A stretch of DNA of 64,000 nucleotides from Mesorhizobium sp. LHD-90. Lineage in GTDB: Bacteria; Pseudomonadota; Alphaproteobacteria; Rhizobiales; Rhizobiaceae. Under the pieces are notes generated by a model. The model was given only the letters and a program-made list of their open reading frames with translations. It was not told where the DNA came from and did not search any database. The translations under genes were made by a program, and so were the position numbers. The DNA is taken from NCBI RefSeq assembly GCF_030929505.1, contig NZ_JAVFVV010000008.1:62001-126000 (forward strand), read 5' to 3'. Numbering within the stretch: position 1 is the first letter of the stretch; each line of letters starts with the position of its first letter. Positions 48,867-59,134 of this stretch are shown piece after piece.

Positions 48867-51800
48867 ATGTCGGTTGAAATCATAGGTCGCGCAGTCCGAG
48901 CCCCCGGCGCGGACACACCCGAGCAACTCTTCGACCTCCTGCGGCAGCGCCGCTGCATGATCACCCGGGTGCCCACGGACCGGTGGGACCAGTCGCGCTA
49001 TTGGCATCCCGAGATCGGCACGCGCGGCAAGACCTATACCTTCGCCGCCGGCATCATCGACGGCTGCTTCGACTTCGACGCGGCCGTCTTCGGCCTGTCG
49101 CAGCGCGAGGCGCAACTCATGGATCCGCAGCAGCGGATGATCCTGCAACTGACCTGGCGGGCTCTGGAGAGCGCGAACATCGATTTCGCCGACCTGCGCC
49201 ACCAGCGCGTCGGCGTCTATGTCGGTGCGTCGGCGCTCGACCACGGCAACCTCATCGTCGAGGACCCCGCCGCCGCCGGCCCGCATTTCATGACGGGCAA
49301 CACCCTGTCGATCGTCTCCAACCGCATATCGCACGTCTTCGGCCTCAACGGACCGAGCCTAACCGTCGACACCGCCTGCTCGTCCTCGCTGGTGGCTCTG
49401 GACCTGGCAATGAAGGCGCTGGAAAGCGGTGAGGTCGACACGGCAATCGTCGGCGGCGTCAACGCCCTCACCCATCCGCTCGCCTTCGTCGGCTTCGCCC
49501 AGGCAAGGATGCTGTCGCCCGAGGGGCTGTGCCGGGCCTACGACAATGACGGCATGGGTTACGTGCGCGCCGAGGGCGGCGCAGTGGTCATCCTGCGCCG
49601 CAGCGACATCGCCACCAGCCAGGGCGACAAGAGCTACGGCAGGGTGCTGGCGTCCGCCGTCAATTCCGCCGGCCGCACCAACGGCATTTCGCTGCCGTCG
49701 GAAAAGGCGCAGGCGCAGCTTCTGCGCTCGATCTACGAAGGCAACGGCATCGATCCCAACCGGCTGGCCTTCATCGAGGGACACGGAACCGGCACCAAGG
49801 TCGGCGATCCCGCCGAAATCTGGTCGATCGGCACGGTGGTCGGCGCGGCGCGCCGGGCGCCCATTCCGATCGGCTCGATCAAGACCAACATCGGCCACAC
49901 CGAACCCGCCTCCGGCCTGCTCGGCCTGATGAAGGCGATGCTGGCGCTCGAGAACAACTATTTCCCGGCCTCGCTGCATTTCGAGACGCCGAACGACGCC
50001 GTCGACTTCAACGCGCTCAACGTCCATGTGGCGGCCGAACCGATCGAGCTGCTGCACGGGAAACATGCGCGGCTCGCCGGCGTGAACTCCTTCGGCTTCG
50101 GCGGCACCAACGCCCATATCATCATCAGCGACCCGCAGACACCGCGCGAACGCGAGAAACCGGAAGCAGCCGGCAGGGTGTTCCTCGCCAGCGCGCATAC
50201 GGCATCCGCACTGGATTTGCTGCTGAAGTCCTATCGGGCCACGCTCAAGGACGCGGCCCCGTCCGAACGGCGGCCGTTGATCGCCGCCGCCGGGGCGAAC
50301 CTTCATCCGCTCAAGCATCGTTTCGTCGTGGCCAGCGACGATCCGGAAGCGATCGTGAAGGCGATCGATTCACGCACTCGCGACCGCGACAGCCGCGAGG
50401 CCGTGCAGGCCGAGGCGATCCACGACAACGCCAAGATCGCCTTCGTGTTCTCCGGCAACGGCTCGCAATGGGCGGGCATGGCGATCGACGCCTATCGCCG
50501 CAACACTGCCTTCCGCGACCGCTTCAACGTCATCCATGCGCTGTTCCAGGTACGTTCGCAGATCAGCCTGATCGATCTCCTCTTCGACGCTGAACTCGAA
50601 ACCAAGCTGCAGGATACCAAGATCGCGCAGCCACTGCTGTTCGCCATCCAGGCGGCATTGGCCGATGTGCTGTCGCTGCTCGGCGTCAAGCCGGACGCCG
50701 TCTACGGGCATTCGGTCGGCGAAGTTGCCGCGGCTTACGTCTCCGGCGCGATCTCGCTTGTCGACGCGGTCTCGGTGGTGGCGAAACGGTCCTACCACCA
50801 GGACAGGCTGGCCGGGCTCGGGCGCATGGCCGCGATCCAGCTTTCGCCGGACGACGCACTCGCCTTCGTGCGCCGTCACGGCCTCGACGAGATCGCCATC
50901 GCCGCGGTCAACGCCAAGGGCTCGGTCACCGTCTCCGGTCCCAGCGAGCAGATCGTGGCGCTGAAGGAAATCATGAAGGCCGAGCGCGTGGTCGGCCAGG
51001 TGCTCGACATCAACTACCCGTTCCACCATCCGCTGATCGAGGTGGCCAAGGACGATTTCCTGGACGACATGTCGCAGATCGCGCTGCGGCCGTCGCAGGT
51101 GCCCTTCATCTCGACCGTCACCGGCGACGTACTCTCGGGCAACAGCCTCGACCCCGCCTATTGGTGGAGCAACGTCCGCGAGCCGGTGAATTTCCTCGGC
51201 GGCACGGCCACTGCCCTCGATATGGGCTGCACGCTTTTCGTCGAGATCGGCCCGCGGCCGATCCTCACCTCCTACCTGCGCGACACGATCAAGGACCGCG
51301 CCGTCGCGGCGTCCTCGATCCCGTCGCTGACACGCGAGGAAAGCGCTACCGATCCGGTCTCCACCGCCTATTCGCGCGTGCTCGCCAATGGCGGCGTCTT
51401 CGACCGGCGCAAGGCCTTCGGCCCGCGCAACGCCAGGATCGCGCTCCCTGCCCTGCCCTTCGAGCCGGTGCCGATGCGGCACGAATTCACCACCGACGCC
51501 ATCGACCTCTACGGCCGCCTCGACGCTCCGCACACGCTCGCCGGCTGGCGCATCGACCTTTCCGGCGGAAGCTGGAAGAACCACATCGACGCGCATCTGT
51601 TCCCGGACCTGGCGGAACATGTGGTCGACCACAAATCGATCCTGCCAGGCAGCGCCTTCCTCGACATCGCGCTCTCGGTGGCACGCCAGTTCCTCGGCTC
51701 CGACGCGATCGAGGTGTCGAATCTCGAAATCCTGCGGCCGCTGGAACTGTCTGAAAGCCACCTGCGCGAACTGTCGACGACGGTCTTCGGCGATACCGGC

Positions 51801-54800
51801 GACGTCGAGATCAAGTCGCGCGACCGGCTGAGCAGCGACGACTGGACGCTGCATGCCATGGCACGCTGCCGCAAACTGTCGGCCGCGCAGCCGGCGCCAG
51901 TGGCGCCGGCCTGGAAACGCGTCGACACCAGGATCGTCAGCGGCGCAACTGCCTACGAGACCGCGCAGCAGTTTGGGCTGGACTACGGCCCGACCTTCCG
52001 CCTGATGCGCGAGGCGTCGCGCACCGACGACAAGCGCATCGACGTCGCCATCCTGCCACCCGAGGCTCCGAAGAACCAGCATGTAGGCTACAGCCTGCAT
52101 CCCGTTTCGGTCGATGCGGCCTTCCACGGCCTTGTCGCCATGTTCGGCGAGCTTTCCGGCGATAGGCGCGGCGCGCCCTACATCCCAGTGCGATTCGGCA
52201 CGGCCCGCCTCTATCGTCCCGGCGCGACGATCATGCGCGCCATCATCAACATCGAGCGGGTGTCTTCCGGCTCGATCAAGGCAGGTTTCACCTTGCTCGA
52301 CAAGGCGGGTGAAGTCGTTGCGACCCTCGACGACTGCCGGTTCAAGCGCACCTTCCTGCGTCAGCAGAAGCCGCTGGAGGACGTGAGCTACCACCAGACG
52401 CTGGTGCCGAGCCGCCTGCCGACTTTTGCCGCCGGCGCCCGCGCCGCGGTCGGCGGAGAGCCCGCACGATTCTTCCCTGCACCCGCCGAATCGCAGGGCG
52501 ACAGTTCCTCGGACATGCTGCAGGCCGCCATCTATCGCGCCAGCTTCGAGATCGCACGCAAGACCAGCCGCGGCGTCGGCGTCGTCGCGATCGACTCGCT
52601 TCCCGGCGACCTCGGCTTCCAGCGTTTCCTCGCCAACGGCCTCTACCTTCTGGAAGAGGTCGGGCTCGCCGAGCAGAGCGAGGGCAACTGGACGATCGAG
52701 GCCGATTGTTCGCTGCCCTCCGTTCCGGCCATCTTGAACGCGATCTACCGCGAACGGCCGGACCGGATCGCCGAGGTCGTCGCCGTCAACGACGTCTATT
52801 CCGAGGCGATGCAGCGGCTCGACGCCCTTCACGCGCCATCCGCGGCCGACGCCCGGCAGGACGAGGCCGGCAAGCCCAAACCGTCCGTCATCAGCGACAC
52901 GATGCTGGAGAGCCTGCGGGTCCATTCGCCGGCGAGCGTCAGCCGCGTGGGCCGAATGCTCGAAGCCCTGGATGCGGCGGTCGAAGCCCGGAAAGCAACG
53001 CATCCGGTGCGGCGCATCGTCGAACTGGGCACGGTTTCACGCTCGGTCACGGCGAGCCTGGCGCGCATCGCCGCGCAGGCGGGCGCGGCCTTCGTCGCGG
53101 TCGAACCCCGCGACGCCGCGTTCGGGGAACTGTCGATCGCCTTCGAGAGCAATCCGCATGTGACGGTCGTGCGCCCTGCCGATCTCGCACAGGCCGGCGC
53201 CGTAGACGTCGTGGTCAGCGCCGCCGACCATGTGTTCGAACTGCTTGGAAGCGACGGGATGAGCGCCGCCATCGCCTCGATCAGCGGCGCCGGCACGCAG
53301 CTTCTGCTGTGTGCTCCGGCGCCGAGCGCCTTCAGCGATTTCGCCTTTGGCCTCAACGACGGCTGGTTCAGCCGCAGCAAGGGCGTCGAGTTCCCGATCG
53401 GGCAGCTTGCCTCCTCCGAGGACTGGCAGTCGCTGCTGCGCTATCTGACCTTCGACGACGCCTCCGTCGCGCGTCATGACTTGCCGCACGGCCCGATGAT
53501 TACCGTCGAGGCCGTGCGCCGCGGCGAAGCCGGAGCCGTTCTCTCCATCGGAAAGCAGCCCGCGCTCGTTCTCCATGACGGCCGCCTGCCCGCCAAGGTC
53601 AGGACCGCGCTCGAGGACAACGGGATCGGCTTCCTGCGCTTCGCCGGCTCCGCCGACAAGGACCGCGCCGCCCTGACAACCGCCCTTGAGCGGTTCGGCG
53701 AAGGCGACGTGACCATCGTCTATCTTCCGGAGGCCGCGGAGGGAGACGGAACTGAGCGGCTTCAGCGCAGCGTGGTCGGGCTCGGCCTGATTGCGGAGGT
53801 GCTGCGGGGCCTCGCCGCGACGGACGCTTCTTCTCGCACGCTGCGCCTTGCGGTTCCCGCTTCGCCGGACGGGGCTGCGCTGCACGCCTCCGCCAGCGAC
53901 GCCGGCCTGTGGGCCTTCCTGCGCGTGCTCCGCAACGAATACGAGGCCATCGAGGTGCATTCGCTCGACTTCTCCGGCGTGCCGGGCTGGAGCGTCGCGA
54001 CCCGCATCGGCCGTGCGCTCGCTCTCGTCAGCGCCGGCGGCGACAACCGCGAATGGGCCTTCGACGCCGCCACCGGCGAAGCCCTCGAGGTACGCGTCGT
54101 TCCGGGTCCGGTCGCCGAAAGCCAGGCGCTGACGTCGGATTTCGAGGCCGCCACGGTGCGGCAGCGCGTGGCCTCGCAGGTCGCCAGCATCGCATGGCAG
54201 ACCACCGTTGCCGCTGAACCCGGACCGGACGAGATCCGCATCGCCGTCAAGGCGACCGGCCTCAATTTCCGCGACGTGATGTGGGCGATGGGCATGCTGC
54301 CCGAGGAAGCGCTTGAGGACGGTTTCGCCGGCCCGACCATCGGCATGGAGTGCGCCGGCCATATCGACGCGATCGGCGCCGGGGTGACCGGCTTCGCGAT
54401 CGGCGACGCGGTGATGGCTGTGGCGCCGGCCGCGTTCTCGACTCATGTCTGCGTGAAGCGGTCCGGCGTGGCGAAGCTGCCGGCCGGCGTCGATCCGGTT
54501 GCCGGCGCGACGCTGCCGGTCGCCTTCCTTACCGCCTACTACGCACTTGTCGAACTGGCGCGCCTGCGTCCCGGTGAAACGGTGCTCGTCCATGGTGGCG
54601 CCGGCGGCGTCGGCCTCGCAGCCCTGCAGATCGCCAAGGCGAAGGGCGCGAAGGTCATCGCCACGGCCGGGTCGACCGAAAAGCGCCGGCTGCTCGAGAC
54701 GCTCGGCGCAGACCACGTCTTCAATTCGCGCACGCTGGAATTCGTCGACGACGTCCTTGCCGTGACCGGCCAGGTCGGCGTGGACATCGTGCTGAATTCG

Positions 54801-56360
54801 TTGTTCTCCGAGGCGATGGAACGCAGCCTGTCGCTGCTGAAGCCGTTCGGCCGCTTCCTCGAACTCGGCAAACGCGACTTCTATTCCGACACCAAGATCG
54901 GCCTCAGGCCGTTCCGGCGCAACGTCAGCTATTTCGGCATCGACGCCGACCAACTGCTCAACACGCTGCCGGACCTGAGCGCCAGCCTGCTGGCCGAAAT
55001 CTCGACGATGTTCGAGAAGGGCGATTTGGCGCCCCTGCCCTATCGCGCCTTCCGGCACGACGAGATCGTCGGCGCCTTCCGGCTGATGCAGGGATCCGGC
55101 CATGTCGGCAAGATCGTCGTGACGGCGCCGGTTCCTGGCAGGGACCTTGTGCTGACGGCGCCCCGCTCCGGCCTCGCGCTGGATCGCGAGGGCATGCATC
55201 TGGTGCTCGGCGGCATTGGCGGCTTCGGACTCGCGGCCGCCAACTGGCTGGTCGAGCACGGCGCGCGCAACCTCGCGCTGTGCTCGCGGCGCGGCGTGCC
55301 GGACGAAGCGACCACGGCGGCGATGCGCAAATGGTCGGCCCGCGGCGTGGCCACCAGCGTCCTGGCCTGCGACATCACCGACGAGGCCGCCGTCCGGCGC
55401 ATGCTCGACGAACTGCGCGCCCAGGCACCGCTGAAGACGGTGCTGCACGCGGCCATGGTGCTGGATGACGGACTGATCGAGAACCTGACCGAGGCGCGCG
55501 TGCGCGCTGTGGTCGAGCCGAAGGCCAAGGCCGCCGCGATTTTCGACCGGCTGACCCGCCAGGACGAAATCGACAACTTCATCCTGTTCTCCTCTGCCAC
55601 CACGGTCGTCGGCAATCCGGGTCAGGCCAATTACGTGGCGGCGAACGGCTATCTCGAAGGGCTGGCGCGGGCGCGGCGGCGCGACGGCCTGCCGGGCCTG
55701 GCGATCGGCTTCGGCGCCATCTCCGATACCGGCTTCCTTGCCCGCAACACCGAGGTCAACGACATCTTGTCGAAGCGCATCGGCAAGACCGGCATGACCG
55801 CAGCCCAGGCGCTCGCCTATGTCGAGGACTACATGGTCCGCGATCCGGGCACCGTCGAAGCGGCGTCCGTGGCGATCGCCGAGATCGACCTCGCCATGGC
55901 CCGCCATCTCAAGACCGTTGCGACGCCGCTGTTTGCCGTGGTCGAGCGCTCCGCCAAGACCCAGTCGTCGGCCGGCGACGGTGAGATGATCGACCTCGTC
56001 GCACTCGTGGAGGGCAAGAGCCAGGAGGAAGGCGAGCTGCTGATCTTCCAGCTTGTCGCAGGCGAGATCGCCGCGATCCTGCGGGTGCCGGTGAGCGATG
56101 TTTCGCCGCTCAAGGTGATCAAGGATGTCGGCCTCGACAGCCTGATGGCTATGGAACTCGGCATGAGCTTCCGCCAGAAGACCGGCTTCGAGATGCCGCT
56201 TTCCAGCGTAACCCAGAGCACGACGGTCGGCGACGTGGCACGGAAGCTCTATCTCAAGATCACCCAGCGGGCCGGGACGGACGGCAGCGAAAAGGCGGAT
56301 AATGCGGTCGTCGACCATCTTGCGACGCGCCACACCAATCCCGGCAAGGCAAGCGCGTAA
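48867..56360 (+). CDS. rkpA: Type I fatty acid/polyketide synthase RkpA
   Basis: The 2497-residue multidomain synthase builds an acyl chain from malonyl units. In order: ketosynthase (1-425; Cys171 in DTACSSS, His in EGHGTGT and NIGHTEPASG); acyltransferase (about 522-835; Ser616 in GHSVGE); dehydratase (about 885-1180; His918, Asp1083 in LHPVSVDAAFHG); a degenerate methyltransferase-like segment (about 1350-1540, IVELGTVSRSVT); a pseudo-KR (about 1558-1745); enoylreductase (about 1765-2085; VHGGAGGVGLAA at 1908); ketoreductase (about 2105-2300; GGIGGFGLA at 2113, Tyr2256); and ACP (about 2395-2475; Ser2425 in GLDSL). This is the animal-FAS layout without a thioesterase. The DH motif reads HVVDHKSILP, with His where Gly is usual. 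Its TAA overlaps the rkpG ATG (TAATG). It is the rkpA-type gene of rhizobial K-antigen loci. Confidence 0.93.
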   Translation: MSVEIIGRAVRAPGADTPEQLFDLLRQRRCMITRVPTDRWDQSRYWHPEIGTRGKTYTFAAGIIDGCFDFDAAVFGLSQREAQLMDPQQRMILQLTWRALESANIDFADLRHQRVGVYVGASALDHGNLIVEDPAAAGPHFMTGNTLSIVSNRISHVFGLNGPSLTVDTACSSSLVALDLAMKALESGEVDTAIVGGVNALTHPLAFVGFAQARMLSPEGLCRAYDNDGMGYVRAEGGAVVILRRSDIATSQGDKSYGRVLASAVNSAGRTNGISLPSEKAQAQLLRSIYEGNGIDPNRLAFIEGHGTGTKVGDPAEIWSIGTVVGAARRAPIPIGSIKTNIGHTEPASGLLGLMKAMLALENNYFPASLHFETPNDAVDFNALNVHVAAEPIELLHGKHARLAGVNSFGFGGTNAHIIISDPQTPREREKPEAAGRVFLASAHTASALDLLLKSYRATLKDAAPSERRPLIAAAGANLHPLKHRFVVASDDPEAIVKAIDSRTRDRDSREAVQAEAIHDNAKIAFVFSGNGSQWAGMAIDAYRRNTAFRDRFNVIHALFQVRSQISLIDLLFDAELETKLQDTKIAQPLLFAIQAALADVLSLLGVKPDAVYGHSVGEVAAAYVSGAISLVDAVSVVAKRSYHQDRLAGLGRMAAIQLSPDDALAFVRRHGLDEIAIAAVNAKGSVTVSGPSEQIVALKEIMKAERVVGQVLDINYPFHHPLIEVAKDDFLDDMSQIALRPSQVPFISTVTGDVLSGNSLDPAYWWSNVREPVNFLGGTATALDMGCTLFVEIGPRPILTSYLRDTIKDRAVAASSIPSLTREESATDPVSTAYSRVLANGGVFDRRKAFGPRNARIALPALPFEPVPMRHEFTTDAIDLYGRLDAPHTLAGWRIDLSGGSWKNHIDAHLFPDLAEHVVDHKSILPGSAFLDIALSVARQFLGSDAIEVSNLEILRPLELSESHLRELSTTVFGDTGDVEIKSRDRLSSDDWTLHAMARCRKLSAAQPAPVAPAWKRVDTRIVSGATAYETAQQFGLDYGPTFRLMREASRTDDKRIDVAILPPEAPKNQHVGYSLHPVSVDAAFHGLVAMFGELSGDRRGAPYIPVRFGTARLYRPGATIMRAIINIERVSSGSIKAGFTLLDKAGEVVATLDDCRFKRTFLRQQKPLEDVSYHQTLVPSRLPTFAAGARAAVGGEPARFFPAPAESQGDSSSDMLQAAIYRASFEIARKTSRGVGVVAIDSLPGDLGFQRFLANGLYLLEEVGLAEQSEGNWTIEADCSLPSVPAILNAIYRERPDRIAEVVAVNDVYSEAMQRLDALHAPSAADARQDEAGKPKPSVISDTMLESLRVHSPASVSRVGRMLEALDAAVEARKATHPVRRIVELGTVSRSVTASLARIAAQAGAAFVAVEPRDAAFGELSIAFESNPHVTVVRPADLAQAGAVDVVVSAADHVFELLGSDGMSAAIASISGAGTQLLLCAPAPSAFSDFAFGLNDGWFSRSKGVEFPIGQLASSEDWQSLLRYLTFDDASVARHDLPHGPMITVEAVRRGEAGAVLSIGKQPALVLHDGRLPAKVRTALEDNGIGFLRFAGSADKDRAALTTALERFGEGDVTIVYLPEAAEGDGTERLQRSVVGLGLIAEVLRGLAATDASSRTLRLAVPASPDGAALHASASDAGLWAFLRVLRNEYEAIEVHSLDFSGVPGWSVATRIGRALALVSAGGDNREWAFDAATGEALEVRVVPGPVAESQALTSDFEAATVRQRVASQVASIAWQTTVAAEPGPDEIRIAVKATGLNFRDVMWAMGMLPEEALEDGFAGPTIGMECAGHIDAIGAGVTGFAIGDAVMAVAPAAFSTHVCVKRSGVAKLPAGVDPVAGATLPVAFLTAYYALVELARLRPGETVLVHGGAGGVGLAALQIAKAKGAKVIATAGSTEKRRLLETLGADHVFNSRTLEFVDDVLAVTGQVGVDIVLNSLFSEAMERSLSLLKPFGRFLELGKRDFYSDTKIGLRPFRRNVSYFGIDADQLLNTLPDLSASLLAEISTMFEKGDLAPLPYRAFRHDEIVGAFRLMQGSGHVGKIVVTAPVPGRDLVLTAPRSGLALDREGMHLVLGGIGGFGLAAANWLVEHGARNLALCSRRGVPDEATTAAMRKWSARGVATSVLACDITDEAAVRRMLDELRAQAPLKTVLHAAMVLDDGLIENLTEARVRAVVEPKAKAAAIFDRLTRQDEIDNFILFSSATTVVGNPGQANYVAANGYLEGLARARRRDGLPGLAIGFGAISDTGFLARNTEVNDILSKRIGKTGMTAAQALAYVEDYMVRDPGTVEAASVAIAEIDLAMARHLKTVATPLFAVVERSAKTQSSAGDGEMIDLVALVEGKSQEEGELLIFQLVAGEIAAILRVPVSDVSPLKVIKDVGLDSLMAMELGMSFRQKTGFEMPLSSVTQSTTVGDVARKLYLKITQRAGTDGSEKADNAVVDHLATRHTNPGKASA

Positions 56361-57754
56361 TGACCGACGGAGCGAACCAGAATTCCCGCGCTGTTCGGGA
56401 TCAGGTGCTGAGCTTCATGAAGGATCATGCGCGGCCGGCCGGAGGCAAACGGGCCGCCCGCCCGGCGGTGGCGCCGCAGGTCAATCTGGCGCCCGCCTTC
56501 ACCGACCTGCCGGAGCACAAGCAGATCGTGGCGCAGGCGGCAGCGGGGGACCAGCTCGGTATCGACAACCCGTTCTTCCGCAGCCATGCCGGGGCGGCCG
56601 GTGCGACGACCGTCGTCGACGGCAGGACGCTGATCAACTTCGCCTCCTACGACTATCTTGGCATGAACCGTCATGCCGAGGTTCTCTCGGCCGCCAAGAA
56701 CGCAGTCGACCGCTACGGCATATCGGCATCCGCAAGCCGGCTCGTCGCCGGTGAGCGCCCCATCCATGGCGAGCTGGAATCCAAGATCGCCGGCTTCTAC
56801 GGCGTGGAATCCGCCATCGTCTTCGTCAGCGGCTATCTCACCAACGTCGCCACGATCGGCACCCTGCTCGGCCCGGAGGATCTCGTCATCCATGACGAGT
56901 TCATCCACAACAGCGCGCTGATCGGCGCGAAACTGTCCGGCTCGCACCGTCGGCTGTTCCGCCACAACGACATGGACGACCTGGAGCGCGTGCTGCGTTC
57001 GGTGACGGGGCGGCACCGCCGGGTTCTTGTCGTGGTGGAAGGCGTGTATTCGATGGACGGCGACGTCGCCGACCTGCCCAGGCTGATCGAGCTCAGATCG
57101 CAATACGGCTTCTGGCTGATGGTGGACGACGCACATGCGCTGGGCGTCATCGGCGACACCGGGCGGGGCACCGCCGAGTATCACGGCTGCAACCCGCGCG
57201 ACGTCGACATCTGGATGGGCACGCTGTCGAAGACGACGGCGAGCTGCGGCGGTTATGTCGCCGGCAGCGAGGCGCTGGTCACGCTGCTCAAGGGCAGCGC
57301 CGGTGGCTTCATCTACAGCGTCGGCCTCGCGCCGGCGCTTGCGGCGGCCGCCTGGACCTCGCTCGACCTGATCGATCGCGAGCCGGAGCGGGTTGCGCGC
57401 ATGCGCCGCAACGGCCACCTGTTCTACGAGCTCGCCCGCAAGCGCGGCCTCGACACCGGCGTCAGCGTCGGCTGCTCGGTCATCCCGGTGATCATCGGCG
57501 ATTCCTTGCGCGCCGCGCAGCTTTCCAACGACCTGATGGCGACCGGCATCAACGTCATGCCGATCATCCATCCCGCCGTGCCGGAGGGGCTGGCGCGGCT
57601 GCGCTTCTTCATCACCAGCGAGCACACGCCCGAGCAGATCGACTATGCGGTCACGCAGACGGCGGAGAAGCTGGAAGCGCTGGTCGAGCGCAATTTCGGC
57701 ATTGGCTCCGTCGACATCGAGGCGGTGCTGCGCAGGATGGCCGCCGAAGCCTGA
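56360..57754 (+). CDS. rkpG: Alpha-oxoamine synthase RkpG (serine palmitoyltransferase/KBL-like)
   Basis: The 464-residue PLP enzyme belongs to the alpha-oxoamine synthase family, which condenses an acyl thioester with an amino acid and loses CO2. Marks are NFASYDYLGMNRHAEV, VFVSGYLTNVATIGTL, VVVEGVYSMDGDVADLPRL, VDDAHALGVIGDTGRG, and the PLP lysine Lys291 in MGTLSKTTASCGGYV. The EGVYSM-GD and FRHN-DL blocks are closest to serine palmitoyltransferase. The first roughly 65 residues are an extension outside the family core, possibly for docking to the RkpA ACP. Its ATG overlaps the rkpA stop, so one RkpG per RkpA is likely. I infer that it off-loads the RkpA chain. Confidence 0.9.
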   Translation: MTDGANQNSRAVRDQVLSFMKDHARPAGGKRAARPAVAPQVNLAPAFTDLPEHKQIVAQAAAGDQLGIDNPFFRSHAGAAGATTVVDGRTLINFASYDYLGMNRHAEVLSAAKNAVDRYGISASASRLVAGERPIHGELESKIAGFYGVESAIVFVSGYLTNVATIGTLLGPEDLVIHDEFIHNSALIGAKLSGSHRRLFRHNDMDDLERVLRSVTGRHRRVLVVVEGVYSMDGDVADLPRLIELRSQYGFWLMVDDAHALGVIGDTGRGTAEYHGCNPRDVDIWMGTLSKTTASCGGYVAGSEALVTLLKGSAGGFIYSVGLAPALAAAAWTSLDLIDREPERVARMRRNGHLFYELARKRGLDTGVSVGCSVIPVIIGDSLRAAQLSNDLMATGINVMPIIHPAVPEGLARLRFFITSEHTPEQIDYAVTQTAEKLEALVERNFGIGSVDIEAVLRRMAAEA

Positions 57755-57841
57755 GCCGCGTGACGATGATGACCGGCTTTCGCTGCCGCGGCATCGGTCG
57801 GTGCCCAATGCCTGCCGGCAAAAACCCACCCGTTTGCAGCC

Positions 57842-59134
57842 TCAGAAATTATCCTTGTCCGGCCGGCGGCGCTGAGGCTCGTCCACGAAGCCGCCCGGCT
57901 GGTTGACCGTGTTCTCGTGCAGGCGTTCAGCGATGCTTGCCGCTCCCGCATTGACGCCTGATTCTGAATAAAAGTTGCCGCGCACATGGACGGTCGCGGC
58001 GATCAGCCGCACGAAGGCAGACACGAGTTTCGCATCCGGCGTCTTAGCCTCACGCCAGAACCGGTCGAGCGGCTGATCGTCGGTCATGCCCGGAACGTCG
58101 TAGATCGCCAAGCCAAGCGTCTTTACTGGAATGCCATGTTGCAGCCCGACCATGCCGGCTGTGGAATTGATCGTCACCACGCCTGCCGAATGGGCGATCA
58201 TGCGATTGAGATTGCCGCCATCGATGAAATGGACGCGGTCGGCGACCCCATGACGCTGCGCATGCACCTTGATCTCATGCGGCCATTTGATCAGCCCGTT
58301 GTCGAGCGGGTGGACCTTGATCAACAGCCGGGCGTTCGGGTCCGCATTGTCGGCGAAGGACGAGATGACCAGCTTGATCGCCGTGCGCTGGCTCCGGAAG
58401 ACCGAATAGCTGCGAATCTGGTAGTCCGTCTCCAACTGGAGCGGCATCACGAAATAGGGGGCGGAGCCATTCACCACCTTGGCGATGGTGGCCTCGGCCT
58501 CCTTTGCGCGCCGCTTTCCGCTGAGCAGCCGGCCGATCCATCCATAATATTCCGCCAGCGGGTGGAAGATCGCATGCCAGCGGTAATGCGGGTAGAAGAA
58601 CCAGGCAAAGACGTTCGGCAGGTTGAACATCAGATCGAAGACGGCGTCCGACAAGAACGTCTGGCTGTAATGCGCGCGCAGGTCGGGTTCCGGAAGGCCG
58701 GCGGCGGCGCTTAGGATCGTCGCCGGATTGGCCGGGAAATGCGAGTGGTGGCCACTGCCACCCCTTTCGATCCGAATCCAGTCCGGCCGCAGATAGCCCA
58801 TCTCGACGGCATAGACAGCGATCCCCCGCGCCTTGGCGGCGGCGATGGCGTCAAGGTGGTGGGGCCGTTCCTCGCCGAGCAGTACGAGGCCGGTGACGCG
58901 TTCGCGATCCATGATCGCCGCGACGAAGGCCGGCCAACGATCGAGACGGCCGCGATAGTTGATCGCGCCGGCACGGCGCCAGAACACCCAGTCGCCGGCG
59001 CATAGGTTGATGCGGATGCAGCGGTGGCCAAGCCGCTCCAGATTGTCGCCGATCCGCGCGAACAGCGGCGACGACGGCCCCTGCAGGAACAGGAACGTCT
59101 GCCGCTGCGTCGCCTCCCCGGCCTCCGCCGTCAT
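57842..59134 (-). CDS. rkpJ: Capsule polysaccharide transferase RkpJ (KpsS-like)
   Basis: The 430-residue protein is collinear with KpsS/RkpJ capsule biosynthesis proteins. It opens FLFLQGPSSPLFARIGDNLERLGHRCIRINLCAGDW and includes YRGRLDRWPAFV, GLVLLGEERPHHLDAIAAAKARGI, LIKVHPLDNGLIKWPHEI and NSTAGMVGLQHGIPVKTLGLAIYDVPGMT. KpsS adds the first beta-Kdo to a lipid acceptor in group 2 capsules. Its start overlaps the rkpI stop by four bases (ATGA). It converges on rkpG. The acceptor lipid may be the product of RkpA, RkpG and RkpH; that is inference. Confidence 0.9.
   Translation of the reverse strand: MTAEAGEATQRQTFLFLQGPSSPLFARIGDNLERLGHRCIRINLCAGDWVFWRRAGAINYRGRLDRWPAFVAAIMDRERVTGLVLLGEERPHHLDAIAAAKARGIAVYAVEMGYLRPDWIRIERGGSGHHSHFPANPATILSAAAGLPEPDLRAHYSQTFLSDAVFDLMFNLPNVFAWFFYPHYRWHAIFHPLAEYYGWIGRLLSGKRRAKEAEATIAKVVNGSAPYFVMPLQLETDYQIRSYSVFRSQRTAIKLVISSFADNADPNARLLIKVHPLDNGLIKWPHEIKVHAQRHGVADRVHFIDGGNLNRMIAHSAGVVTINSTAGMVGLQHGIPVKTLGLAIYDVPGMTDDQPLDRFWREAKTPDAKLVSAFVRLIAATVHVRGNFYSESGVNAGAASIAERLHENTVNQPGGFVDEPQRRRPDKDNF

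Noticed and set aside
48722-48877. Short plus-strand ORF overlapping the rkpA start
   Set aside because: It has no convincing ribosome binding site or recognisable sequence; kept only as a note on the intergenic region.
50370-53003. An 877-codon minus-strand open frame, and another of 1098 codons at 53037-56333
   Set aside because: Both are antisense to rkpA, whose domains cover the region without a break. Long antisense frames are expected in GC-rich coding DNA.
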